From assembly GCA_031423755.1 (NCBI GenBank), contig JANPGC010000118.1, forward strand, positions 1-9,640: a stretch of DNA of 9,640 nt, read 5' to 3'. The stretch is from JANMEX01 sp031423755. GTDB lineage: Bacteria; Pseudomonadota; Alphaproteobacteria; Rhizobiales; Rhizobiaceae. The notes below the pieces were generated by a model that was given only the letters and a program-made list of their open reading frames with translations, did not search any database and was not told the DNA's origin. The position numbers and the translations under genes are program-made. Positions 1-7,500 of the stretch are shown here, one piece after another (the stretch's first letter is position 1; every line of letters begins with the position of its first letter).

Positions 1-372
1 GGTCAGCGCGCCAAAACTGACGCTCACGATGCCCTGACCGTCAGTGTTTCCTCCAACCAACAGACTGGCGGCCGAAACAGTGCCGGAGACGCTAAGCTGC
101 GAAACACCCGCAGTCGAGCCAACTGCCAGCAGCCCTCCGACGGCAAGCTCTCCTCCAACCTGCACGTTCAGCGCATTGCCGCGCGCGATTGTGACAGTGC
201 TGGCGGCCTGGCCTGCTGAATCGACGATGCAGGGCGTGCCGACCGTGGCTATTTGGTTGATGAAAACATTGTCGGTGGCAGTGGGCAGGAAGGGCCCGCC
301 GACGCCGCCCCAGGAAAAAACGTTTGCCCAATTCTGCGCGCCCAACGCTGCTATAAATGTGAAATCCGCCAT
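1..372 (-). CDS. Partial beta-helix-like surface/secreted protein (N-terminal 124 residues)
   Basis: This is an open frame with no stop from the ATG to the left edge, so the C-terminal part lies outside the window. An AGGAGA Shine-Dalgarno (383-378) sits 5 nt before the ATG at 372 and only 2 nt before a second in-frame ATG at 375, so 372 is preferred. There is no hydrophobic signal peptide. Residues 14-36 contain a Trp pair (NWANVFSWGG) followed by a DNVFIN strand. This Trp-then-D-N-V-x-I layout is often found at the start of large passenger or adhesin beta-helices. From about residue 55 the chain becomes short Gly/Val/Ser-rich strands (VQVGGELAVGGLLAVGS, LSVSG, LLVGG), as in parallel beta-helices with repeated 'G-x-L-x-V-G' rungs. 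No RTX nonapeptide is visible in this part. By analogy with its neighbours it may be type I secreted, but the C-terminus that would show this is missing. Function is not assigned beyond a probable extracellular repeat protein. Confidence 0.75.
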   Translation of the reverse strand, partial: MADFTFIAALGAQNWANVFSWGGVGGPFLPTATDNVFINQIATVGTPCIVDSAGQAASTVTIARGNALNVQVGGELAVGGLLAVGSTAGVSQLSVSGTVSAASLLVGGNTDGQGIVSVSFGALT

Positions 373-377
373 CATAT

Positions 378-383
378 TCTCCT
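378..383 (-). promoter_or_regulatory. Ribosome binding site of the left-edge gene
   Basis: AGGAGA on the minus strand. Its distance decides between two adjacent in-frame ATG codons: 5 nt to the ATG at 372 against 2 nt to the ATG at 375. The downstream ATG is therefore the likelier start. Confidence 0.55.
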
Positions 384-524
384 GCCGTGCCCCAAATCAG
401 CCTAGCACAACCTCTCTACGCCGCAAGCGGGCCCAAGTCGTGGCGCAACTGACTCCTTCAATTCACCAATAAACCCGCCGCCGCGCGGCCCCATACCATT
501 GCCGTTAAAACCCGGTGGAGAACA

Positions 525-540
525 TCAGGTGATCACCTGA
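525..540. promoter_or_regulatory. Perfect 16-bp palindrome, candidate operator
   Basis: TCAGGTGATCACCTGA is identical to its own reverse complement over all 16 bases; the symmetry stops at the next base on each side. It lies about 150 bp upstream of the left-edge gene, in the region expected to control it. A site of this size suits a dimeric helix-turn-helix regulator. I cannot name the regulator, and no second copy was seen in the window. Confidence 0.4.
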
Positions 541-750
541 ATTTGTTCACAAAGGGCGGGCGCAAAGGATTTGATAAGGCAACGCTCTTGCGTGCGCGTT
601 GTCTCGCTTGCAAAAAGCCATGAAGGCTTTGAGCACAAATGCCGCGCTGCGAATATGACAACATCCACTGCCTTAGGGGGGCATGGATCGACAGCACCAC
701 GGGGCCGTCTCCTGCTGCACTGTTCAGGCGGTGCAACAGAAGATGTGACG

Positions 751-766
751 GTGTCGGCCCCGACAC
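751..766. repeat. Inverted repeat, 7-bp arms with 2-nt centre
   Basis: GTGTCGG, then CC, then CCGACAC. The arms are exact reverse complements. It lies in the middle of the gene-free stretch and could be an operator or a short GC-rich hairpin. No T-run follows on either strand, so it is not a standard intrinsic terminator. Confidence 0.35.
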
Positions 767-1099
767 ACCCTTCTTCACCAAGTTCACGCATATTAACCCT
801 TGGCGCTTGAAAACCGCTTCGGTCAGGAGGGACATCAAGTTTCCATGTTGGCTGCGGCATGGGGGAATGGCGGCTGCCGGCCGAAACCTTCGCTGTGATG
901 CCCGCGAAGAAGGATCAACGGGGCTCGCCAACCCCTTACGGAAGCGCGGGTTCCGCTGCAGGATCGCAGGCATCAATATCGACCCAGCGCGCGCCCCGGC
1001 CGGATATGCAATGGAATGTCAGGCGATGCGCGAAGCGCATTTGCCATTGGCTATTTGCCCCGTATTCGATTGCCAGAAAAGCGCGATCCGCATCACCGT

Positions 1100-1161
1100 C
1101 AATCGGAGCAAATCCTCACCGGCTTTGCCCGTGATTTGCATCATTGCCGCCTGACCGATTG
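1100..1161. repeat. Nested inverted repeat downstream of the first RTX gene
   Basis: An outer pair CAATCGG (1100-1106) / CCGATTG (1155-1161) encloses an inner pair GCAAATC (1108-1114) / GATTTGC (1133-1139). The left arms are 1 nt apart; the right side has a 15-nt bulge, and the apical loop is 18 nt. It begins about 40 nt past the stop codon of the 938-residue gene. It could form an RNA structure at the 3' end of that transcript (terminator or stabiliser), but no T-run follows on the minus strand, so the terminator reading is weak. Confidence 0.3.
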
Positions 1162-1201
1162 TAGCCAACGCCATTGCAAGCTGCCGTTGCGCCTGCCCGC
1201 A

Positions 1202-4018
1202 TCACACCACCACGAAATCTGCGAACGTCAGCACGGTGCCGTTTGTGACATCGGCAAACAGCGTCTGGCCGCCTGCGGTCAGGCCGTTGGTGTCGTAGAA
1301 CAGGTCGCCTGTGGCGCGGTTGTAGACGATGATGTCGTTGGCATCCTGCGCGGCGAGCGACAGGTCCTTGAACAGGCCCGCTGCCAGTGTGCCTGCCACC
1401 GTCAGCAGTGTGAAGATCGCGTTCTCCAACTGGATCGTGTCAGCTGCAACGTTGAAGTCCGTGATCGTGTCGTGGTTGGTGGCTGCATTCAGCGCTGTGT
1501 TGAACACGAACGTGTCCGCGCCGTTGAGCCCGGTCAGCGTGTCGTTGCCGAGGCCGCCGAGCAGAAAATTCGCCCCGGCATTGCCGATCAAGATATTGTC
1601 AAAGGAATTGCCCGTCAGCTTGATGGCGGCGGTGCCGGCATTGTTTGTGGTGGACAGGGTTTCAATTTCCTGGCCTGCGCCCAAGGTGAAGTTGACGCTG
1701 GTGTAAACCCGGTCAATCCCGCCGCCGGCGGCATCGATGACACGGTCAAGCGCATTGTCAACCGTGTAGGAATCATTGCCGTTCAGACCATAAAGCGTAT
1801 CAATGCCGGACCCGCCATTCAGGACGTTGGCGCCCGCATTTCCGGTGAGCGTGTTGCCGAACTCATTGCCTGTCAGGTTGATTGCGGCCAAACCGGCGTT
1901 GTTGCTGGTGGAAAGCGTTTCGATTTCCTGACCTGCGGCCAGCACATAGCTGACCAAGGCGTTGATCCGGTCCACACCGCCGCCGACGGACTCAAAAACC
2001 GTATCGAGAACGTTGTCGGCGTAGAACAGGTCGTTACCAGTCCCGCCGGTCATTGCGTCGATACCGGTGCCGCCGTTCAGCGTGTCGTTGCCGTCGCCGC
2101 CATTCAGTTCGTCATTGCCGGCGCCGCTGTAAAGGCCATCATTGCCGCCATCGCCATCGAAGAGATTGTTTTCAGAGCCGCCGACAAGAATGTCATTGTA
2201 GCCGGTGGCATGAACGTCCTCGATGCTGACCAATGTGTCGACAAAATTGCGCGTGTCGATAGCGCGGCCGGCGGCGACATTGGTCAACGGAATTCCGGTG
2301 ACCGTCACATTGGCAAGAACGGAAGTCGAGAGATTGACGATCACGCCGTGGGTGGCGTCGTCGCCAGTGAACGTTGTTTCAAGATCATACCGCACGGTAT
2401 CCAAGTCAGCACCGCCGTCAATCAGGTCCGCGCCCGCGCCGCCTTTGAACTGATCATCTCCGGCCTCGCCGAACATTTGATCATTGCCCTGATTGAAGTT
2501 GCCGCCTTCATCGCCGCGCAGATTGTCATTGCCACCACCGCCGAACAGTGTATCGGCGCCATTGCCGCCCTGAAGCTCGTTATCTACTGCGCTGCCGACG
2601 ATGTAGTCGGTGAACTGTGTTCCCTGAATGAATTCGACATCGACCAGCGTATCGGTGGCGCCAAAGGAATCGCGCGCCTTTCCGGCCAAGACATTAAACA
2701 GCCCGTCGCCTATGTTGGCGCTGACGGACGCGCCCGACATGTTGACAATTACGCCGTGTACCGCGCCCGCGTCAGTTTCATGCACATAGGAGACACGGTC
2801 CCATCCTGCACCCATATTGAAGGTGTCGCCGCCGCCCATGCCCTCGGCATTGTCGTTTCCGGCGCTGCCATTGAACACATCGGCGAAAATGCTGCCCTTG
2901 ATCTCGTCGATGCCGGTTCCGGTGTCAGTGGTGCCAAAAGTGTCAACAATGGACACTGCGCCGCCACCGCTGTAAGTCGCCACGATCCCATGGGCGCCGG
3001 CCTCGCGCTCATAGGAGATCTTGTCCCACTCGCCGTCGGCATTCAAAGTGCCGCCAATGATCGTGTCAGTCCCCTGACCTGCCTCGTAGAAATTGTCGCC
3101 GGTTCCACCATTCATGGAGTCGTTGCCAGCGCCGCCATTGAAATAGTCATTGCCGCCGTTTCCGCGCAAAGTGTCATTGCCTTCATTGCCGATCAATTCA
3201 TTGTCGTTGTCGTCGCCGACAAGAAGGTCATTGTAGCCCGTGCCCTCGACGGCTTCGATCGCAATGAGGGTGTCAACATAATTGCGCGTATCCACGGCAG
3301 TGTGGGCGGCGACATTGGTCAACGGGATGCCGGTTACCGTCACGCCGGTGAGCGCAGTATTTGACAGGTTGACGATCACGCCGTGTGTGGCGTCATCGCC
3401 TGTAAATGTTGTTTCAAGGTCATACCTAACTGTGTCCGAGTCAGCGCCGCCGTCAATATGGTCATTGCCAGCGCCGCCTTTGAACTGGTCATTGCCGGCC
3501 TCGCCGAACATCTGGTCATTGCCCTGATTGAAATTGCCGCCTTCATCGCCGCGCAGATTGTCATTGCCTGCGCCGCCGTAAAGCGTGTCCGTGCCGTCAC
3601 CGCCCTTGATTTCATCATTGCCGCCAAAGCCTCTCAAAACATCGTCGAGGCTTGTTCCGTTTATAGTGTCATCGCCGCCCAGCGCCAGATTCCATGCAGC
3701 GAGCGTGTCATTGGCGACATAGGCATCAAAAAATGCAGGCGCGGATATGTTGGCTCCGGTGATCTGCAAAATCACAACACCTTGCCGGACGACTGTGCAG
3801 GTTTGAATTATGCCCGCTGTCACATCTGTGAGAGGGCCGGGAATGCCCGTTGCGGAAAATCCGGTTCCCGTAAATTCCGTATAGTTCAAGGCGTCATCGA
3901 ACACCCGGAAAACCGTGGTGCCCGTCAGTGACGAAAAATCGTAAAAGAAGAGGTCTCCAACCGACAATTGGTCTATGTCAAAGCCAACGCCGATGCCGCC
4001 TGTGGTCACTATAGACAT
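1202..4018 (-). CDS. RTX calcium-binding protein, type I secreted (938 aa)
   Basis: A probable extracellular repeat protein that folds on binding Ca2+ after export by a type I (ABC/MFP/OMP) secretion system. The start is the ATG at 4018, with GGGAGGG 6 nt upstream; a GTG at 4033 overlaps that site and is rejected. There is no N-terminal signal peptide. Residues 1-115 form a unique beta-rich head, followed by RTX nonapeptides of the GGxGxDxLx type (for example GGAGNDNLRG, GGDGNDTLNGG). Segments at about 142-271 and 487-616 are near-identical copies (GDEGGNFNQGNDQMFGEAG...TVRYDLETTF). Residues 662-833 are two 86-residue modules (NDSYTVDNALD...AGQEIETLST...NLTGN). Residues 834-938 are a serralysin-type C-terminal export domain ending DFVVV. 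No HExxH or other catalytic motif was seen, so an enzyme is not supported. Adhesin, surface-layer or biofilm roles are possible but not shown. No transporter genes are in the window. Confidence 0.92.
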   Translation of the reverse strand: MSIVTTGGIGVGFDIDQLSVGDLFFYDFSSLTGTTVFRVFDDALNYTEFTGTGFSATGIPGPLTDVTAGIIQTCTVVRQGVVILQITGANISAPAFFDAYVANDTLAAWNLALGGDDTINGTSLDDVLRGFGGNDEIKGGDGTDTLYGGAGNDNLRGDEGGNFNQGNDQMFGEAGNDQFKGGAGNDHIDGGADSDTVRYDLETTFTGDDATHGVIVNLSNTALTGVTVTGIPLTNVAAHTAVDTRNYVDTLIAIEAVEGTGYNDLLVGDDNDNELIGNEGNDTLRGNGGNDYFNGGAGNDSMNGGTGDNFYEAGQGTDTIIGGTLNADGEWDKISYEREAGAHGIVATYSGGGAVSIVDTFGTTDTGTGIDEIKGSIFADVFNGSAGNDNAEGMGGGDTFNMGAGWDRVSYVHETDAGAVHGVIVNMSGASVSANIGDGLFNVLAGKARDSFGATDTLVDVEFIQGTQFTDYIVGSAVDNELQGGNGADTLFGGGGNDNLRGDEGGNFNQGNDQMFGEAGDDQFKGGAGADLIDGGADLDTVRYDLETTFTGDDATHGVIVNLSTSVLANVTVTGIPLTNVAAGRAIDTRNFVDTLVSIEDVHATGYNDILVGGSENNLFDGDGGNDGLYSGAGNDELNGGDGNDTLNGGTGIDAMTGGTGNDLFYADNVLDTVFESVGGGVDRINALVSYVLAAGQEIETLSTSNNAGLAAINLTGNEFGNTLTGNAGANVLNGGSGIDTLYGLNGNDSYTVDNALDRVIDAAGGGIDRVYTSVNFTLGAGQEIETLSTTNNAGTAAIKLTGNSFDNILIGNAGANFLLGGLGNDTLTGLNGADTFVFNTALNAATNHDTITDFNVAADTIQLENAIFTLLTVAGTLAAGLFKDLSLAAQDANDIIVYNRATGDLFYDTNGLTAGGQTLFADVTNGTVLTFADFVVV
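1205..1519 (-). other. C-terminal type I secretion domain of the 938-aa RTX protein
   Basis: The last 105 residues begin ADTFVFN, pass through DTITDF, DANDIIVYN and GDLFYD, and end FADFVVV. This is the layout of the serralysin/M10 C-terminal region, where an uncleaved signal with a hydrophobic terminal tail is recognised by the ABC transporter. By direct comparison 99 of 105 residues match the C-terminus of the 1233-residue protein. Confidence 0.75.
1520..2035 (-). repeat. Two tandem 86-residue modules (258 bp each)
   Basis: Units at 2035-1778 and 1777-1520. Each unit runs N-D-x-x-Y/F-x-x-D-N, then GGG-x-DR, then AGQEIETLST-x-NNAG, then LTGN, then NAGAN-x-L-x-GG, then GLNG. The same module occurs five times in the 1233-residue neighbour. 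The unit is common in RTX proteins and joins the Ca2+-binding rolls to the export domain. Confidence 0.8.
2171..2559 (-). repeat. Long internal direct repeat, copy B (RTX gene 1202-4018)
   Basis: Matches copy A at 3206-3594 with a constant offset of 1035 bp and no indel in the parts aligned by eye. It encodes the block with LRGDEGG, MFGEAG, TVRYDLETTFTGDDATHG and VTVTGIPLTNVAA, ending in GYNDILVGG. Boundaries are approximate. Confidence 0.7.
3206..3594 (-). repeat. Long internal direct repeat, copy A (RTX gene 1202-4018)
   Basis: Partner of copy B at 2171-2559, 1035 bp (345 codons) away. The protein blocks differ by scattered substitutions (for example NTALTGVTV against TSVLANVTV) with the frame kept, so both copies are under coding constraint. 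Boundaries are approximate. Confidence 0.7.
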
Positions 4019-4024
4019 GATAAA

Positions 4025-4031
4025 CCCTCCC
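4025..4031 (-). promoter_or_regulatory. Ribosome binding site of the 938-aa RTX gene
   Basis: GGGAGGG on the minus strand, 6 nt before the ATG at 4018. It places the start at MSIVTTGG and excludes the upstream GTG at 4033, which would overlap this site. Confidence 0.7.
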
Positions 4032-4435
4032 ACGGAAATTAATGTTTCGATGCGCAGGGACGAAGTACAAGCTAAGGTGTCTGTAAACCTAAATAAAAAT
4101 CATCTTTCATTGCCAAAAAAAGCATGACCAATAGTTTTGGCCTCAAAATATACTGTCTAAAAAGTCCATGATATGCTCACCAAACGACATGTTAAACACA
4201 CTACTGCTAAATTATATTGCTACGATTTAAGATCAGCCTTATGTGCAGCCACCTCGCTCCCCATTGGGATTAAGTTACACCAATTGTGTGCGCTTGCAAA
4301 GCTGGTCTGCAGGGGACTTGCCGGCACAGCGGTCCTGGGTGACTTCATGCCTGAGCATCCGGCCTTCATTGCGCCGAAGCGGGCGTATTCGGTCGTCAGG
4401 TTATGGCGATCACTGCAAAACAACCTGCGCAGCAT

Positions 4436-4463
4436 CAACCGGCTCTGTCCAGAAACCGGATTG
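4436..4463 (-). terminator. Hairpin past the 1233-aa RTX gene, possible terminator
   Basis: CAACCGG (4436-4442) pairs with CCGG-A-TTG (4456-4463, one bulged A). Inside the loop TCTG (4444-4447) pairs with CAGA (4450-4453). It lies about 54 nt beyond the stop codon of the 1233-residue gene. No T-run follows on the minus strand, so a canonical intrinsic terminator is not supported; it could act as a 3' stabilising structure. Confidence 0.25.
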
Positions 4464-4516
4464 CCCCGATATTCAAAGCCCAAACACTGACATCAACCAA
4501 CCCGCATTGCCAGAGC

Positions 4517-7500
4517 TCAGGTCACCACGAAATCCGCAAATGTCAGCGCCGTGCCGTTGGTCACATCGGCAAACAGCGTCTGGCCTCCTGCCGTCAGGCC
4601 GTTGGTGTCGTAAAACAGATCGCCGGTGGCGCGGTTGTAGACGATGATGTCGTTGGCGTCCTGTGCGGCGAGCGACAGGTCCTTGAACAGGCCCGCTGTC
4701 AGCGTGCCGGTCGCCGTCAGCAGCGTGAAGATCGCGTTCTCCAGCTGGATCGTATCGGCGGCGACGTTGAAGTCAGTGATCGTGTCGTGGTTGGTTGCGG
4801 CATTGAGCGTCGTGTTGAACACGAACGTGTCGGCGCCGTTGAGGCCCGTCAGCGTGTCGTTGCCGAGGCCGCCGAGAAGAAGGTTTGCTCCCGCGTTGCC
4901 GATAAGCGTGTTGCCGAATGCGTTGCCGGTCAGGTTTATCGCGGCGGCTCCCGCGTTGTTGGCGGTTGAAAGCGTTTCAATTTCCTGCCCTGCGGCGAGC
5001 GTGTAATTGACGCTTGCGAAGATGCGGTCCGTGCCGCCGCCGACAGCTTCGATCACGCTGTCCGAAGCGCTGTCAACGGCATAGGAATCGTTGCCATTGA
5101 GACCCGTCAATGTATCCACGCCGGCTCCGCCGTTGAGCACATTGGCTGCGGCATTGCCTATCAGCGCGTTGCCGAGTTCATTTCCGGTCAGATTGATGGC
5201 GGCAACGCCTGCGTTGGCGTTGGTTGACAGGGTTTCAATCTCCTGACCGGCCGCAAGTGTATAGTTGACCGATGCAAAAACCCGGTCCGCGCCGCCCCCG
5301 GCCGCTTCGACAACCGCGTCCAGCGCGTTGTCAACCGCGTAGGAATCGTTGCCGGCAAGGCCGGTCATCGTGTCAACGCCGCCTGCGCCGTTGAGGACAT
5401 TGGCCCCAAGATTGCCAATCAGCGCATTGCCAAACTCGTTGCCGGTCAGATTGATCGCGGCCGCGCCGGAATTTGCGTTTGTCGAAAGAGTTTCGATTTC
5501 CTGGCCGACTGCCAGCGTGAAGCTGACCGAGGCGAAAATGCGGTCCGTGCCGCCGCCAGCGCTTTCAAGCACGCTGTCGAGAACATCATCGACACCGTAA
5601 CTGTCATTGCCTCCCAGACCGGCCAGTATGTCCGCTCCGGCGCCGCCGATCAAAACATTCTGGCCGGCATTGCCAGTCAGCGTTTGTGCAAGCTCGTTGC
5701 CTGTCAGGCTGATGGCGCTGACACCCGCCGCATTGACTGTCTCCAGAAACTCGATGTCGTCGCCTGCGCCAAGGGCAAAAGTCACGCTTGCCTTCGCCCG
5801 GTCAGCTGCTCCGCCACCTGCAAGCTCGGTGATGTTGTCGCTGGCGGAATTGATGATGTAAGTGTCGTTGCCCTGCCGGCCGATCAATGTGTCGGCCAGA
5901 TTGTCGATGCCGCCGTTCAGCACATTGGCCGCGACACTGCCGGTGATGGTCTGCGCGAACTCGTTGCCGGTCAGATTAATCGCAACCGGGGAAGCAATGT
6001 CGGCCACTTCCATAAACTCGATGCTGTCACCCGCCCCGAGCGTGTAGCTGACAGATGCACTCACGCGATCGGCCGCATCGCCCGCGGTTTCGATGATTGC
6101 ATCCAATGTGTCATCAACTTGGTACGTGTCACTGCCGGTGCCACCGGTCATGGTGTCGATGCCATTTCCGCCCGAAATGCTGTCGTCCTGAACTGAACCG
6201 ATAATCGTATCGGCGCCGCTGGTGCCGTTCAGGAATATCCTGTCGACGCCATTGGTCCAGGAGGCGAAAGCAATGGTGCTGAGATCAATTCCGGCACCGG
6301 CTATGTCGATGCGATCAGCTAGCGCGCTGCCGGTGACGCTGTTGATGCGCCCGGCGGAAGTGCCAAAATTGGCAGCCTGAAATGTCGCCGTGCCACCTGA
6401 TCCGCCGAATTCGAGACGCTCTATGTTTGTCAGATTAGTCGTGGTGTAGAAAGTGCCCGAGTTGCCGGTGTTTTGTACCAGAATATCGGCAAGTCCTGTG
6501 CCGCCGTCCATCGTGCCATTGTCAAAGTCGAATGCGGAATTGAGCACGATGCGGTCATCACCAGCCCCGGCGCTGATTGTGTCAGCACCATCGCCGCCGG
6601 TGATGGCATCATTCTGACTGGAGCCGGTGATTGTATCATCGCCGTCCGTGCCGATCAGCGTGATCGAATCCGTACCGTTGGTCCAACTGTTGAATATGAT
6701 GCTGGCGAGATTGATCAAAGTGCCGGTGACGCGAAGCGCGTCAGTGCTTGTGCCGCCGGTGATGCCGACGATGCCAGACCCGCCTATCTGTGTGCTCAAA
6801 AGACCGGCGAATGCGGTGCCCACCGTATGCCTGAACTCGAGAAGTTCCACATTGCTGATCGCCACGACGTCCAAATTGAGCGAAATGGCTTCGTCAATTC
6901 TTATCGTGTCAAAGTTGTTGCCGCCGCCATCCATGGTTTCGCCTGCGGCAACATCGCTGGGGCTGACGTAAACGAAATCATCGCTGGCGCTGCCGCCGAT
7001 CATTACATCGGCGCCAAGGCCGCCGGTGATGATATTTTGGCCGGTACCGCCTTGGATGGTGTCGCGGAACGCCGTGCCAAGCAGGCTGCCGCCTTGTACC
7101 GAGGTTGAAATGATCGTTATCGAATCCGTCACATCCGTCCAGTTCGTAAAAATCGTGGTGGAAAGATTCGCGCCCGTGTCAGTTTTGACAATCAGCGTAT
7201 CTGCCGAAGATGAGCCGTCTATCGTGGTGAGCCGCCCCGCGAATGGACCTATGTCCGTAGTACCCAAAGTGACGGCCGAGGTTCCTGATACGAAGTCGAG
7301 AATCTCGACATCAAGCAAGTTTGCCTGAAAAAAGTTGATCGCGCCGGTATTGAAGAGCTGAAGACGGTCGCCCGTTCCGCCGCCGCCGTTGATGTCTTCA
7401 TCATCCACCACCTGCGAACCTTGAGTGTAGACGAATGTATCGTCGCCGAGGCCGCCAAAGAGGTCATCGACGCCGGCGCTGCCCTCAAAGATGTCATTGA

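Larger units (their letters stand above)
373..1201. other. Long intergenic region without a convincing gene
   Basis: About 0.83 kb lies between the start of the left-edge gene and the stop of the 938-residue RTX gene. Open frames exist on both strands (plus 639-1154, minus 533-976). Their translations are rich in Cys, Arg and Pro, show no domain I recognise and lack a well-placed ribosome binding site, so I treat them as chance. The left part (about 376-560) should hold the promoter of the left-edge gene, but I find no promoter hexamer pair of good quality. What can be supported is two 16-bp palindromic sites (525-540 and 751-766) and a nested inverted repeat (1100-1161), listed separately. 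An unannotated small RNA cannot be excluded. Confidence 0.6.
4019..4516. promoter_or_regulatory. Spacer and probable promoter region of the 938-aa RTX gene
   Basis: This stretch of nearly 500 bp separates the stop of the 1233-residue gene from the start of the 938-residue gene. The half next to the start is clearly A+T-rich: 42 of the 60 bases in 4081-4140 are A or T by direct count, against GC-rich coding flanks. On the minus strand a TTGGCA hexamer (4116-4111, five of six matches to TTGACA) lies 93 nt before the ATG, but no good -10 element is correctly spaced from it, so the exact promoter is unresolved. Short open frames here (plus 4173-4490, minus 4220-4483) have no recognisable domain and I do not call them genes. 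A hairpin at 4436-4463 is listed separately. Confidence 0.45.

Noticed and set aside
826..847. AGGAGGG followed by an ATG at 845 (plus strand), a possible leader peptide
   Set aside because: The 12-nt gap is long for this motif, and the frame closes after 17 codons with no attenuator-like content or downstream gene on that strand.
533..976. A 147-codon minus-strand open frame in the left intergenic region
   Set aside because: It has no recognisable motif or supported start, and it runs through both palindromic elements; it looks like chance in GC-rich DNA.
639..1154. A 171-codon plus-strand open frame in the left intergenic region
   Set aside because: The translation is rich in Cys, Arg and Pro with no domain, no suitable ribosome binding site, and overlaps other equally plausible chance frames.
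1016..3364. A 782-codon open frame on the plus strand antisense to the 938-aa RTX gene
   Set aside because: It mirrors the repetitive codon pattern of the minus-strand RTX gene (recurring A-x-x-IVIA strings opposite the nonapeptides), has no domain or ribosome binding site, and cannot outweigh the clear RTX protein and its secretion domain.
4173..4490. Short open frames on both strands in the spacer between the two RTX genes
   Set aside because: There is no domain, no ribosome binding site and atypical composition; I could not support either as a gene or as a transposase remnant.
2171..6133. Repetitive DNA as a CRISPR array or mobile element
   Set aside because: The repeats are long, in frame and coding (258-bp and about 390-bp units), with no spacer pattern, terminal inverted repeats or transposase.
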